Shown: positions 26,116 through 35,217, counted from the stretch's first letter. The stretch: DNA of 64,000 nucleotides from Cupriavidus pampae (GCF_914271485.1 NZ_CAJZAG010000010.1:248001-312000), one strand, 5' to 3'. The notes: generated from the sequence alone by a model not told the origin. Numbers and translations: made by a program.

Positions 26116-26628
26116 ATGCGCAAACGGATCTTCTGGTTACTGCCTGACCTGCCCAGTGCGCGCCGAACGATGGATGATCTGTTGGTCGCGCGCATCGAAA
26201 ATCGCCATATCCACTTTGTCGCGCGCGATGGCACCGACATGACCGGGCTGCACGAGGCGAACCTGTTCCAGACTTCCGATATCGTGCATGCGGCCGAGAT
26301 GGGCCTGATGCTCGGCGGTGCCGTCGGCATCGTTGCGGGCGTGGTGGTCGCGATGTTCCCGATCGTCAGTGACACCCCCCAGTGGGGCCTGGTCGGCGTG
26401 CTCGCCGTGCTGGGCGCGGTGTTCGGCGCGTGGGCTTCCAGCATGATCGGCAGTTCCGCGCCGAACAGCCGGCTGCGCGCGTTCGAGAGCGACATCGAGG
26501 CAGGCCGGTTCCTGCTGATGGTCGATGTGCCGCGCGGCCGTGTGGAGGAAATCGAAGCGCTGCTGCGTACCACGCATCCGGAAGCGCAGTTCGGCGGTCT
26601 CGACCCCGCAGTCCCCGCATTCCCCTGA
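26116..26628 (+). CDS. Two-segment membrane protein, DUF1269-like
   Basis: A 170-residue protein with an AAGGAGG ribosome site. It begins MRKRIFWLLPDLPSARRTMD, a conserved opening of a small proteobacterial family, with EANLFQTSDIVHAAEMGLML before two hydrophobic segments (about 62-82 and 91-110). A soluble C-terminal part (FLLMVDVPRGRVEEIEALLR) looks like a ferredoxin-like fold. Such proteins are annotated as DUF1269-type or magnesium-transporter-like; real function is unknown. It is separate from the amyloid locus by 193 bases and has its own ribosome site. Confidence 0.7.
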   Translation: MRKRIFWLLPDLPSARRTMDDLLVARIENRHIHFVARDGTDMTGLHEANLFQTSDIVHAAEMGLMLGGAVGIVAGVVVAMFPIVSDTPQWGLVGVLAVLGAVFGAWASSMIGSSAPNSRLRAFESDIEAGRFLLMVDVPRGRVEEIEALLRTTHPEAQFGGLDPAVPAFP

Positions 26629-26882
26629 ACGGGTGGCGCTTTCCTTCTGAATGCCGGTTCGGGCGTCGATGTTGCGGTGCGGTGTGCCGCGACTGCAACA
26701 TCGCGCTCGCCTGTATCGCGTCGTTTGTGCACATTCGTTTGCACTTTCCTACTCGTTTGCGTTAATTTCGGACTCATTGGCGCGCGTCACGCGAGGTAAC
26801 TCGTGATGCGCCGCCGCACGCAGCGGAAAACAATTAATCACGCAGGCGATTCGTGCCATCACGGCACGGGAGGGGTCAGACA

Positions 26883-28028
26883 ATGAGCGCAACAGGGATG
26901 GCGCGGGGCATGCTTGCCGCCGCGCTGGGGTTTGCCGTGTGTATGTCCAGCGCGGCCAACGCGGAACCCGGCATCGGCCGGAACACCATTCGCATCGGCC
27001 AGTCCGCGGGGGTCACCGGTCCGGTGGCAGGTTCGGTCAAGGAGCAGATCGCGGGTGCGCAGGTGTACCTGAGCACCGTCAATGCCGCGGGCGGCATCAA
27101 TGGCCGCAAGATCGAGCTGGTCACCTACGACGACGGCTTCGACGCCAAGCGCACGCCCGACAACGTACGCAAGCTGATCCAGGAAGAGAAGGTGTTCGCG
27201 CTGTTCATGGTGCGCGGCACGCCGCAGAACGAAAGCATCCTCCCCATGATCTCGGCCGAGAAGGTGCCGCTGGTCGCACCGCTGACGGGCGCGATCACGC
27301 TGCATCGCCCGGTCAACCGCTACGTGTTCAACGTGCGCGCGAAATATCAGGATGAAGTCGCGCGCGCGATCAATCATCTGGCCACCTCGGGCATGAACCG
27401 CATCGCGATCTTCTATGCGAACGACGGCTTTGGCCAGGATGTGTACGAAGGCTTTACCACCGCGCTGCAGGCGCGTGGCGTGCAGCCCGCGGGCGTGGCC
27501 TCCTATGCGCGGCCGATGGGCGATATCAGCCAGGGCGTCGTGACGATCAACAAGGCCAATCCGCAGGCCGTGCTCGTGATCGGTTCGGGCGCCGAGGCGG
27601 CGCGCGTGATTCGCGATATGAAGCGTGGTGGCAGCCAGGCGCAGTTCGTGACGCTGTCGAACAACGCGGCGGACTCGTTTATCAAGGACCTTGGCGAGGA
27701 TGGTCGCGGGCTCATCATCACGCAGGTGGTGCCGGGTACGAACTCGAGCCAGATGACGTTGGCCAGCGAATATCGCAGTCTGGCGCGGCAGCAAGGCGTG
27801 GAGCCGAGCAACGCGGGCATGGAAGGCTTTATGTCGGCCAAGGTGCTGGTCGAGGGTTTGCGTCGGGCCGGGCCCGAGCCGACCCGCGAGAAGCTCGTCA
27901 CGGCGCTCGAAGCCCTGCGCGACTACGATCTCGGCGGCATCCTGATCAGCTACAGTCCGGCGCGACATACCGGCTCGTCGTTCGTGGAGATGTCGATCGT
28001 GTCGTCGACGGGCAAGCTCATTCGCTAG
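26883..28028 (+). CDS. ABC-type branched-chain-amino-acid-like substrate-binding protein
   Basis: A 381-residue periplasmic binding protein of the LivJ type. Signal peptide to about residue 28 (ANA/EPG), then IRIGQSAGVTGPVAGSVKEQ, VNAAGGINGRKIELVTYDDG and FYANDGFGQDVYEGFTTAL, typical of type I periplasmic folds. No permease or ATPase genes adjoin it, so it may serve a distant Liv-type transporter or act in signal sensing. The substrate is not determined by sequence; many such proteins bind aromatic or aliphatic acids. Confidence 0.9.
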   Translation: MSATGMARGMLAAALGFAVCMSSAANAEPGIGRNTIRIGQSAGVTGPVAGSVKEQIAGAQVYLSTVNAAGGINGRKIELVTYDDGFDAKRTPDNVRKLIQEEKVFALFMVRGTPQNESILPMISAEKVPLVAPLTGAITLHRPVNRYVFNVRAKYQDEVARAINHLATSGMNRIAIFYANDGFGQDVYEGFTTALQARGVQPAGVASYARPMGDISQGVVTINKANPQAVLVIGSGAEAARVIRDMKRGGSQAQFVTLSNNAADSFIKDLGEDGRGLIITQVVPGTNSSQMTLASEYRSLARQQGVEPSNAGMEGFMSAKVLVEGLRRAGPEPTREKLVTALEALRDYDLGGILISYSPARHTGSSFVEMSIVSSTGKLIR

Positions 28029-28075
28029 CGCGTGGCGCGCGGGGGGGCGCCAGTTTGCTGCGGTATAGTTGCCCG

Positions 28076-28876
28076 ATGGCGAATCTCGACGCAGCAAACT
28101 TCCGCACTCCTTCTTCCTCTCCGTTCTCGCTGAACGGTCGCGTGGCGCTGGTCACCGGCGGCGCGCAGGGCTTGGGGCAGGCCATCGCAACTGGCCTCGC
28201 GGCGGCGGGCGCGCACGTACTCGTGTGTGCGCGCAATGCGGAGCGCGTGGCGCAGGCCGTGGCGCAACTGCATGCAGACGGTCTCGCAGCCGAGGCGCTC
28301 GTGCTCGACATCACCGACGAAGCGGCGGTGGCCGCCGCGTTCGCGCGCATCGAGGCTACGCACGGGCGGCTCGACATTCTGGTCAACAATGCGGGCGCGC
28401 GGCATCGCGATTCGATGATGCAGCTCGATGCCGACGACCTGCGCGCGATGCTCGAGACCAATCTGATCGCCCCCTACGCGCTATGCCGTCACGCGGCCGT
28501 GCTGATGCAGCGCCATGCATATGGCCGCATCGTCAATGTCACGTCGATTGCGGGACAGATTGCGCGCGCGAATGACGTGCTCTATCCCGCCACCAAGGGC
28601 GGCCTCGACGCGCTCACGCGTGCGATGGCCGCGGACCTCGGTCGGCATGGCATCACCGTCAATGCGATCGCGCCGGGCTACTTTGCCACGGAGCCGAACC
28701 AGCCGATGGTTGCCGATGCATCGGTCTCCAGCTGGCTGCAGCAGCGCACGTCGCTGGGCCGCTGGGGCCAGCCGTCCGAGCTCGCCGGCGCGGCGGTGTT
28801 TCTCGCCTCGCCGTCGGCGTCGTACGTGACCGGACAGGTCATTGCGGTGGACGGCGGCTACCTCGGCCACTTCTGA
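28076..28876 (+). CDS. SDR-family oxidoreductase
   Basis: A 266-residue classical short-chain dehydrogenase. The cofactor site is VTGGAQGLGQAIATGLAAAG, with VLVCARN after beta-2; NNAG is present, catalytic Ser in VNVTSIAG and the YxxxK pair in YPATKGGLDALTRAMAADLG. The C-terminal YVTGQVIAVDGGY is typical. It resembles gluconate 5-dehydrogenase-like and 3-oxoacyl reductase-like enzymes; substrate cannot be fixed. The 3' end overlaps the convergent LysR gene by 19 bases. Confidence 0.9.
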   Translation: MANLDAANFRTPSSSPFSLNGRVALVTGGAQGLGQAIATGLAAAGAHVLVCARNAERVAQAVAQLHADGLAAEALVLDITDEAAVAAAFARIEATHGRLDILVNNAGARHRDSMMQLDADDLRAMLETNLIAPYALCRHAAVLMQRHAYGRIVNVTSIAGQIARANDVLYPATKGGLDALTRAMAADLGRHGITVNAIAPGYFATEPNQPMVADASVSSWLQQRTSLGRWGQPSELAGAAVFLASPSASYVTGQVIAVDGGYLGHF

Positions 28877-29742
28877 CGCAGCATCTCGATCATCGCCGTG
28901 GCGGCCGCGGAATCGCCGCGTTCGCGCAGGCGCACGAGGCAGATGTCACGCACGAGCTGCGGCATCTGCAGTGGGCGGATGGCCAGTGCGTCGCGGCGGA
29001 ACTGGAATAGCGCGAGCGCGGGCACCACGGAGATGCCGAGGCCCGCTTCGACCAGCGCGGCCACCGTGGCCAGATGCTCGACCTCCATCACGCCATTGAG
29101 CCGCAGCGGATGCAGTGCGGCATCGAGGTGCTGGCGCACGCTGCTGGTCCGTGACAGCTGAATGAATGGCAGCCCCGCCAGCGCGGTGGGCGCGATGCGT
29201 CGTTTGCGCGCGAGCGGATGGTCCGCGCGGCATACGAGGTGAAAGTTGTCGTGCACGAGCGGTTCCACGCGCAGGTCGGTGTCCTGCGCGGGCGTGGGGG
29301 CCAACGCGAAGTCCACTTGGCCGCGCCGGACCATGTCGATGCAGCCGTCGGCAAGCTGGTCATGCAACTCGAGCGCGATACCGGGATAGCGCGCGCGATA
29401 CGTGGCGAGCAGTGGCGGCAGATCGCCGCCGGCGAGCGACGGCAATGCCGCGATGGCGACCCGTCCCTTGCGCCGCTCGGCGTGATCGCGCAGATCGGCA
29501 AACGCGGCCTCGAAGTCCTCGAGCAGCCGCCGCGCCACCTCCTCGAAACGACGCCCGTCCGCACTCAGCTCCACGTGGCGCGTGGTGCGTTCGAACAAGC
29601 GGCTACCGGCCTGCTCCTCGAGCGTCTGCACCAGCGTGCTGAACGCCGACTGCGAAAGATGACACGCCTGCGCCGCGCGCGTGAAATTGCGATGCGTCGC
29701 CAGCGCAACGAATGCCCGAAGATGCCTGACCGAGACGTTCAT
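28858..29742 (-). CDS. LysR-family transcriptional regulator
   Basis: A 294-residue LysR regulator. Helix-turn-helix at residues 5-60: LRAFVALATHRNFTRAAQAC, then HLSQSAFSTLVQTLEEQAG. The effector domain follows (GRVAIAALPSLAGGDLPPLL onward). It is divergent from the AtuA-like operon, with 345 bases between, and by the usual LysR arrangement should control that operon. The start chosen at 29742 gives the normal family start; the longer frame upstream runs through repeats. Confidence 0.92.
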   Translation of the reverse strand: MNVSVRHLRAFVALATHRNFTRAAQACHLSQSAFSTLVQTLEEQAGSRLFERTTRHVELSADGRRFEEVARRLLEDFEAAFADLRDHAERRKGRVAIAALPSLAGGDLPPLLATYRARYPGIALELHDQLADGCIDMVRRGQVDFALAPTPAQDTDLRVEPLVHDNFHLVCRADHPLARKRRIAPTALAGLPFIQLSRTSSVRQHLDAALHPLRLNGVMEVEHLATVAALVEAGLGISVVPALALFQFRRDALAIRPLQMPQLVRDICLVRLRERGDSAAATAMIEMLRQKWPR

Positions 29743-29784
29743 GTTTTCAGTTTTGCTCCGCTCCCACACACCGTCTGATTGCCG

Positions 29785-29990
29785 CTCTCCCCTTCGGGGA
29801 GAGCGCCGCGCAGGCGCAACGCACACCCACGGTTTGCCCCCCGTCGCGGGAGAAAGCGCCGCGCAGGTGTAACGCACACCCACGGTTTGCTCCCCTCTCC
29901 CTTGAGGGAGAGGGGCCGGGGGAGTGGGTGAAAGGTTAAATAACCAATTGTGTTCTCCCCTCTCCCTCGGGGAGAGGGGCTGGGGGAGAG
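29785..29990. repeat. Inverted and direct repeats between LysR and AtuA genes
   Basis: Three hairpins built from CCCCTCTCCC/GGGAGAGGGG-type arms occur at 29785-29803, 29892-29915 and 29957-29979. Between them a direct repeat of about 35 bases (agcgccgcgcagg... cacggtttg) is present at 29802-29836 and 29855-29889 with three mismatches. Short GGGAGAGGGG elements of this sort are scattered between genes in many proteobacteria and act as transcript stabilisers or weak terminators. It is not a CRISPR: there are too few units and no regular spacers. Confidence 0.75.
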
Positions 29991-30018
29991 GGCGCACACT
30001 CATCTAACAAACCAATAG

Positions 30019-30033
30019 ATTAATCCAAATAAT
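30019..30033. promoter_or_regulatory. Candidate LysR-type binding site
   Basis: The sequence ATTAATCCAAATAAT is an interrupted palindrome ATTA-N7-TAAT with the T-N11-A spacing expected for LysR regulators. It lies in an AT-rich stretch 55 bases before the AtuA-like gene and would suit control by the divergent LysR gene. Confidence 0.45.
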
Positions 30034-30087
30034 CCATTTTTTGGAATACGGGCGCAGGCCTAGAATGCAATCGCCACTACTCCACAA

Positions 30088-31458
30088 ATGCCCACCATGA
30101 CTGTCCCTCTGCTGATCGGCTCAGGCGCCGGCTTCTCCGGCGACCGCACCGACGCGGCGCTGCCCGTGGTGCGCACCATGATCGCCGCCGGTGGCCCCGC
30201 CGCCCTGATCTTCGAAACGCTGGCCGAACGTACCCTCGCGCTGGCGCAACTCGCCCGCCGGCAGGATCCGGAGCATGGCTACGAGCCGCTGCTCGATCAA
30301 TTGCTGGCGCCGGTGCTGGCCCTTTGCCTGAAGCACCGCATTCCAATCATCGGCAACTTCGGCGCCGCCAACCCGCGCGCAGCGGCGCGACGCATCGGCG
30401 TGCTCGCAACCGAGCTCGGCCTGCCCGCGCCGCGCGTAGCCGTGGTCGAGGGCGATGACCTGTCCGACGACGCCGGCCGCGCATTGCTGCGCGAGCGCCT
30501 CGGCGAGAGCTTCCCCGAAGCACGCTTCGTCTGCGCCAACGCGTATATCGGCGCACGCGGCATCGCCGATGCGCTGCGCGATGGCGCGCAGATCGTCGTC
30601 TGCGGTCGCGTGGCCGATCCCGCGCTGGCCGTCGGCCCGGCCATGGCGCATTTCGGCTGGGCCTGGGACGACTGGAACCGCCTGGCGGCAGCAACCATGG
30701 CGGGCCATCTGCTCGAGTGCGGTGCGCAGGTCAGCGGCGGCTATTTCGCCGACCCGGGCATGAAGGACGTTCCCGACGTGCACGCAGTAGGTTTTCCCAT
30801 CGCCAAACTCGGCGACGACGGCGCCATCGAAATCTTCAAGGCCGATCACACCGGCGGCTGCGTCGATCTGCGCACAGTCAAGGAACAGTTGCTGTACGAG
30901 GTACACGATCCGCGCGCGTACCTGACGCCCGACGTGGTGGCCGATATCGGCGACGTCACGGTGGAGCAGATCGGCCCCGATCGCGTCGCGGTCCGCAATA
31001 TTCGCGGCCATGCGCGCACGGATACGCTCAAGGCCAACCTGTTCTCTCATGGCGGCTGGATTGCCGAAGGCGAGATCTCCTACGCGGGCTTCAATGCCGC
31101 GGCACGCGCCAGACTCGCCGCGGATATCGTGCGCAAGCGCATGACGATGCTCGGCTTCGATGCGCATATCCGCTTCGACCTGATCGGCGTGCTGAGCGTA
31201 TTCGCCGACGATGCCGGCACCATGCTCGCCGCCACGCAATCCAATGAAGCCGATGCGCAGGACGTGCGGCTGCGCGCGGCCATCGTGCACGAGGACCAGG
31301 CCGTTGCTCAGGCGCTGCTGCGCGAGGTCAACACGCTGTACACCTGTGGCCCGGCCGGCGGCGGCGGCGTGCGCACCGCGCTGCGCAGCCGCCTGAACGC
31401 GATGTCTTGCCTGGTGCCGCGCACGGCGGTGTCGCCGAGCCATACCTTCGTTGCCTGA
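30088..31458 (+). CDS. AtuA-family protein (DUF1446, acyclic terpene utilisation type)
   Basis: A 456-residue protein of the AtuA/DUF1446 family. It begins with the family-specific PLLIGSGAGFSGDRTDAALP, has IIGNFGAANPRAAARRIGVL, a DALRDGAQIVVCGRVADPAL segment, and GHLLECGAQVSGGYFADPGM. AtuA is required for citronellol and geraniol breakdown in Pseudomonas, but many homologues sit in unrelated organic-acid operons and the reaction is unknown. It is followed 13 bases later by a small AtuA-like domain protein and then a Bug receptor, so an imported acid is the more likely substrate here. Confidence 0.88.
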   Translation: MPTMTVPLLIGSGAGFSGDRTDAALPVVRTMIAAGGPAALIFETLAERTLALAQLARRQDPEHGYEPLLDQLLAPVLALCLKHRIPIIGNFGAANPRAAARRIGVLATELGLPAPRVAVVEGDDLSDDAGRALLRERLGESFPEARFVCANAYIGARGIADALRDGAQIVVCGRVADPALAVGPAMAHFGWAWDDWNRLAAATMAGHLLECGAQVSGGYFADPGMKDVPDVHAVGFPIAKLGDDGAIEIFKADHTGGCVDLRTVKEQLLYEVHDPRAYLTPDVVADIGDVTVEQIGPDRVAVRNIRGHARTDTLKANLFSHGGWIAEGEISYAGFNAAARARLAADIVRKRMTMLGFDAHIRFDLIGVLSVFADDAGTMLAATQSNEADAQDVRLRAAIVHEDQAVAQALLREVNTLYTCGPAGGGGVRTALRSRLNAMSCLVPRTAVSPSHTFVA

Positions 31459-31471
31459 TCGAGAGCCCGTC

Positions 31472-31816
31472 ATGACCGCGCCGACCATTCCCCTGTATTC
31501 GCTCGCCCACGGCCGCACCGGCGACAAGGGCGACCGCTCCAACATCAGTGTCATTGCCTACGATGCGCGTGATTTCGACCACCTTGTCACACACGTCACC
31601 GAGGACGCGGTACGCGCATTGTTCGCGCATCGCCGTCCGACCACGGTCACGCGCTATCTGGTGCCGTCGCTGCAGGCCATGAACTTCGTCATCGATGGCG
31701 TGCTCGACGGCGGCGTCAACGATTCGCTCAACCTGGACACGCACGGCAAGGCGCTGGCGTTTCTGTTGCTGAGCATGCCGATACCGACGCCTTCGCGTCT
31801 GGCGGCCGTACCCTGA
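31472..31816 (+). CDS. AtuA-like small domain protein
   Basis: A 114-residue protein matching the C-terminal domain that in some AtuA proteins is fused to the main part: IPLYSLAHGRTGDKGDRSNI, with the GRTGDKGD motif, and MNFVIDGVLDGGVNDSLNLD. As a separate gene right after AtuA it is probably its second subunit. ATG 31472 avoids overlap with the previous gene and matches the conserved start. Confidence 0.85.
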   Translation: MTAPTIPLYSLAHGRTGDKGDRSNISVIAYDARDFDHLVTHVTEDAVRALFAHRRPTTVTRYLVPSLQAMNFVIDGVLDGGVNDSLNLDTHGKALAFLLLSMPIPTPSRLAAVP

Positions 31817-31857
31817 ACCCTGCTGCTCATAAAACGAATTCACCCGAGGAGACCAAG

Positions 31858-32832
31858 ATGTACGCAATTTGCAGGCCGCTAGCATTCGCGGCTGTCACGT
31901 TCGTTTCGCTGGCGTTGCCCATGGGTAGCGCGTGGGCCGATTATCCCGACAAGCCGATCCGCTTCGTCGTGCCGTTCGCGGCCGGCAGCGCCACCGACCA
32001 GCTCGCCCGCGCGATCGGCCAGGCGGTGACGCTCGACACCAAGGTCACCGTGGTGGTCGACAACAAGCCCGGCGCAGCCGGCTTTATCGCGGCCTCCGAC
32101 GTGGCCAAGGCCAGCCCGGACGGCTACACGGTGCTCATCACCACCAACACCACGCACGCCGCCAACGAGCATCTGTTCAAGAAACTGCCTTACGATCCGG
32201 TCAAGGACTATTCGCCGATCACCGCGCTCGGCCGCGGCGGCCAGATCATGGTCGTGAACCCGGCGGTGCCGGCGAAGACCGTCGGCGAGTTCATCGCGCT
32301 GGCGAAGAAAGAGCCGGGCAAGCTGAGCTTTGGCAGCGGCAGCTCGTCGTCGCGTATCGCCGGTGAACTGTTCCAGCAGATGGCCCATGTAGAACTGCTG
32401 CACGTGCCGTACAAGAGCAACCCGCTGGCCATCACGGATCTGCTGGGCAACCAGATCCAGATGATGATCACCGACACCGCGACGGGCCTGCCGCAAGTCA
32501 AGACCGGCAAGCTGCGCGCGCTGGGCGTCTCGAGCAAGAGCCGTTCGCCGCTGGCGCCGGACGTGCCGACCATCGACGAAGCTGGCGTCAAGGGCTACGA
32601 GATGAGCTACTGGTTCGCGGCGTACGCGCCCGCCAAGACGCCGCAGGCCGTGGTGGACAAGCTCAACGCGATGCTGGTCAAGGCCGCGAAGAGCGAGACC
32701 GCGGCAAACTTCTACCAGTCCACCGGCACCGAGGTGTTCACGAGCACGCCGGCGGAACTGGCGAAGTTCCAGAATCAAGAGTCGGCCAAGTGGGGCCGCA
32801 TCATCAAGTCCGCCAATATTCAGCCGGAATAA
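31858..32832 (+). CDS. Bug/TctC-family periplasmic receptor
   Basis: A 324-residue tripartite tricarboxylate-type binding protein. AGGAGA ribosome site; signal peptide to about residue 29 (AWA/DYPD); family start DYPDKPIRFVVPFAAGSATD, VVVDNKPGAAGFIAASDVAK, and LLHVPYKSNPLAITDLLGNQ. Third gene of the AtuA operon and followed by a strong terminator, it most likely captures the substrate that the AtuA pair processes. No TctA or TctB is present. Confidence 0.92.
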   Translation: MYAICRPLAFAAVTFVSLALPMGSAWADYPDKPIRFVVPFAAGSATDQLARAIGQAVTLDTKVTVVVDNKPGAAGFIAASDVAKASPDGYTVLITTNTTHAANEHLFKKLPYDPVKDYSPITALGRGGQIMVVNPAVPAKTVGEFIALAKKEPGKLSFGSGSSSSRIAGELFQQMAHVELLHVPYKSNPLAITDLLGNQIQMMITDTATGLPQVKTGKLRALGVSSKSRSPLAPDVPTIDEAGVKGYEMSYWFAAYAPAKTPQAVVDKLNAMLVKAAKSETAANFYQSTGTEVFTSTPAELAKFQNQESAKWGRIIKSANIQPE

Positions 32833-32858
32833 GTTCGGCCGAAACAAGCCAGCGATAA

Positions 32859-32896
32859 AAAAACCGCCGGATTTCTCACGAAATCCGGCGGTTTTT
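32859..32896. terminator. Intrinsic terminator after the AtuA/Bug operon
   Basis: A 16-base-pair stem (32859-32874 and 32881-32896) around the loop CTCACG, GC-rich in the middle with A-tract and T-tract flanks. It should stop the rightward Bug transcript and, by symmetry, the leftward lipoprotein transcript. Confidence 0.9.
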
Positions 32897-32900
32897 GCTT

Positions 32901-32918
32901 ACGCAGAAACGGGTACGC
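32901..32918 (+). repeat. Dispersed repeat copy 2
   Basis: Reads ACGCAGAAACGGGTACGC. Here its GAAACGGGT is followed six bases later by ACCCGTTTC, making a 9-base inverted repeat (32906-32929) just behind the terminator. Confidence 0.8.
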
Positions 32919-32938
32919 TCACCCGTTTCCGCCAAGAC

Positions 32939-35041
32939 TCAAGGCTTCAGCTTCAGCCGGTAATCCACCGCGTACGGCAGCTTGCCCGGGCTCGCCTCCG
33001 TAACCGGTACCGACAGTTTCGTGAACTCCGATTCGCCGAGCGCGCTCAGGCGGCCCAGCTGCGCGGCGGTCTTGCCGTTGCTGACCGGTGCGTCCGCTGC
33101 CAGCGCCACCATGGCCTCCGACGCCTTGCGCACTGCCGCGAGGTAGCTCGTGGTGTCGTCGAGGTTCACCTTGGACAGATCGATCACCGTACGGAGCCAG
33201 TCGCCCCAGTAGAACTCCGTGAACTCGGTGGCGTCCGACAGTTGCGAGTAACCGATGTCACGCGTGAAGTAGACCAGCGAGCGATACGGATCGTTGCCCA
33301 GGCCATTGGAGAGCCCCAGTGCGCGCGGCAGATCGGCCGGGTAGACCGGGCGGTTGTCGGGATCCTTCAGCCAGATGAGCTTGCGCTCGCGCAGCGTGCG
33401 GAAGAACGTCGCGCGGTTCAGGTTCGACAGGTTGTCCTGCACCTTGATGTACGCCTTCGACTGCGGGCCGCCGGTCGGGGCTTCGGTCATGGTCGTGAAC
33501 GCGTGATGGCCGTCGGTCAGATAGGGCTCGCCGTACGGACCTACCACGAGCGTCTTCATGTCCTGCGGCTTGTTGCCGACGACCTGCGTGCAGCCGAACG
33601 AGCTCAGGTTGTCGATGCGCGCGGTGGTCAGGTTCAGGTTCTTGTCGCTCTTGTTCTGGCCATTGTTCTCGCAGGCGTCGTCGAAGTTCTTGACCGGATC
33701 CTTCGCATAGCGGCCGAGCTTGTAGTAGATCTGGTCGCGGCCGATCGCGGGCTGCGTCGGGCGCAGGTCGCGCAGCGTCACGAGGATGTTATCGCTGGCC
33801 TTCGCGCCGAGGTACGTCGAGATGGCTGCCGGCGCCGGCAGCGGCGTGCATACCGCGGGGAGCAGATGCTTGCTGCCCGGTTCCTGACGAACCTGATAGG
33901 CCAGCTTCGTGCTCACTGGCAGCAATGTCAGGCTTCCATTGGCAGGCTGACTGGCTACCGTGGCCTGCCACGTGCCGCCGATCAGGCCATTGGCCTTGAT
34001 GCCCGCCACCGTGTTGTAGGTGAGCGGCACATCGACCGGCACGTTGTCCGCGGCCAGCGTGCTGCCGCTGACGGAGACGATATTGCGGCGCGTGCGGCCG
34101 GTGGGGACGTCGGCCGTGTCGAGCTCGGGCTCGGCGCAGACCCAGTCGCCATCGATCGCATTGGCCGGCAGCGCCTGCGCGGTACGCACCACCCAGTTGC
34201 CGGCCGTGTTGACCACACCCGTGCCGGGCTCATCGACGAACAGGGCCACCTGTGCGGTCTGGCGGCCCACAAACACGCGGCCGACCTTTGCACCCGCCAG
34301 CGTCAGCGTGTAGGCCCCGGGGTAACGCGTCTGGTCCGCATCGGCAGTCAGGCTGCCGGTCTGGCCACCCGCGCAATCCGCGGCAAAGCCCTGGCCCGCA
34401 CAGACGCGCACGCCGCCGTCCGCGGCGATGTTGAGTTGTCCGGCCGAGGCGTTGGCGCCGGTCTGGCGCAGGAATGCATAGGTGCCGACGATGTCCGCAA
34501 GCTGCGCGCCACGGTTGGCGGCGCTGATGTAGCCCTGCAGCAGCGAGCCATCGGCCAGTTTCACGTTGGGCACCTTGCCCAGCGCGCCCGACAGCACGCC
34601 CTCGTCGAGCGAGAACGTGAACGTGATATTCGACGCGGCGGCGGCCAGTGCGGCCGGCACGTCGGTGCCAGAAGCGGTCAGCCCCGACACGCGATAGACG
34701 CCGCTGGCTTCGTCCAGCACGTATTGGCCGACCAGGCTGCCGGCGAGGCCGACGCGCGAGTCGAGGAAGCGCAGCGTGAGCTGACCCGCCGCGGGCTGGT
34801 CGAGCGTCACCGAGACGGTGTCGCCGAAGCTGACGGCGCCCACATATTGCGTGCCGCCAGCCAGCGGCTTGACCGTGACGGTCTGGCCTGGCTGATTGCC
34901 GTTGCCACCGTTATTGCCGCCGCTCGGGTTGGCATTCGACGCGCCATCGCCGTCGCCACCACAGGCGGTCAGGGCAAAAGTGGCCAGCGTCAACATGGCC
35001 AGACGTGTCAGGGGAAGCGGTTTCCTCGATTCGCGTGTCAT
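32939..35041 (-). CDS. Lipoprotein with ParB-like nuclease (ParBc_2-type) domain
   Basis: A 700-residue lipoprotein: signal MTRESRKPLPLTRLAMLTLA ending in LTAC, with a Gly/Asn-rich linker after the Cys. Residues 45 to about 430 are beta-rich with no motif I recognise. The C-terminal part holds the domain of interest: RDQIYYKLGRYAKDPVKNFD, VVGPYGEPYLTDGHHAFTTM and KLIWLKDPDNRPVYPADLPR, matching the ParB-like (Srx-fold) domain found in exported proteins, where DGHH is the conserved motif. The start at 35041 has an AAGGA site. Whether it is a nuclease outside the cytoplasm is unknown. Confidence 0.78.
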   Translation of the reverse strand: MTRESRKPLPLTRLAMLTLATFALTACGGDGDGASNANPSGGNNGGNGNQPGQTVTVKPLAGGTQYVGAVSFGDTVSVTLDQPAAGQLTLRFLDSRVGLAGSLVGQYVLDEASGVYRVSGLTASGTDVPAALAAAASNITFTFSLDEGVLSGALGKVPNVKLADGSLLQGYISAANRGAQLADIVGTYAFLRQTGANASAGQLNIAADGGVRVCAGQGFAADCAGGQTGSLTADADQTRYPGAYTLTLAGAKVGRVFVGRQTAQVALFVDEPGTGVVNTAGNWVVRTAQALPANAIDGDWVCAEPELDTADVPTGRTRRNIVSVSGSTLAADNVPVDVPLTYNTVAGIKANGLIGGTWQATVASQPANGSLTLLPVSTKLAYQVRQEPGSKHLLPAVCTPLPAPAAISTYLGAKASDNILVTLRDLRPTQPAIGRDQIYYKLGRYAKDPVKNFDDACENNGQNKSDKNLNLTTARIDNLSSFGCTQVVGNKPQDMKTLVVGPYGEPYLTDGHHAFTTMTEAPTGGPQSKAYIKVQDNLSNLNRATFFRTLRERKLIWLKDPDNRPVYPADLPRALGLSNGLGNDPYRSLVYFTRDIGYSQLSDATEFTEFYWGDWLRTVIDLSKVNLDDTTSYLAAVRKASEAMVALAADAPVSNGKTAAQLGRLSALGESEFTKLSVPVTEASPGKLPYAVDYRLKLKP

Positions 35042-35217
35042 TGTTGTCCTTGTGGTCGTGCGGGCGGCCAGCACGTGTGGCGTGCGTGCCGCGCGCCAGT
35101 CTAGGGACGCGTGATGACGGCGGCGTGACAGCCTGAGCACCTGGAGAGACAGCCGGCACCGGAAACCCGGCACGTTTTGGCCTAGAGTGACTAGGTCGAA
35201 ACTATGCGGAGACACCC

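Noticed and set aside
29785-29990. Possible CRISPR array
   Set aside because: Only two copies of the direct repeat, no spacer regularity and no cas genes; better explained as hairpin-type dispersed repeats.
33242-35104. 620-residue rightward frame opposite the ParB-like lipoprotein gene
   Set aside because: Arg/Ala/His/Gln-rich antisense shadow without motifs; the leftward frame has a lipobox and a recognisable domain.
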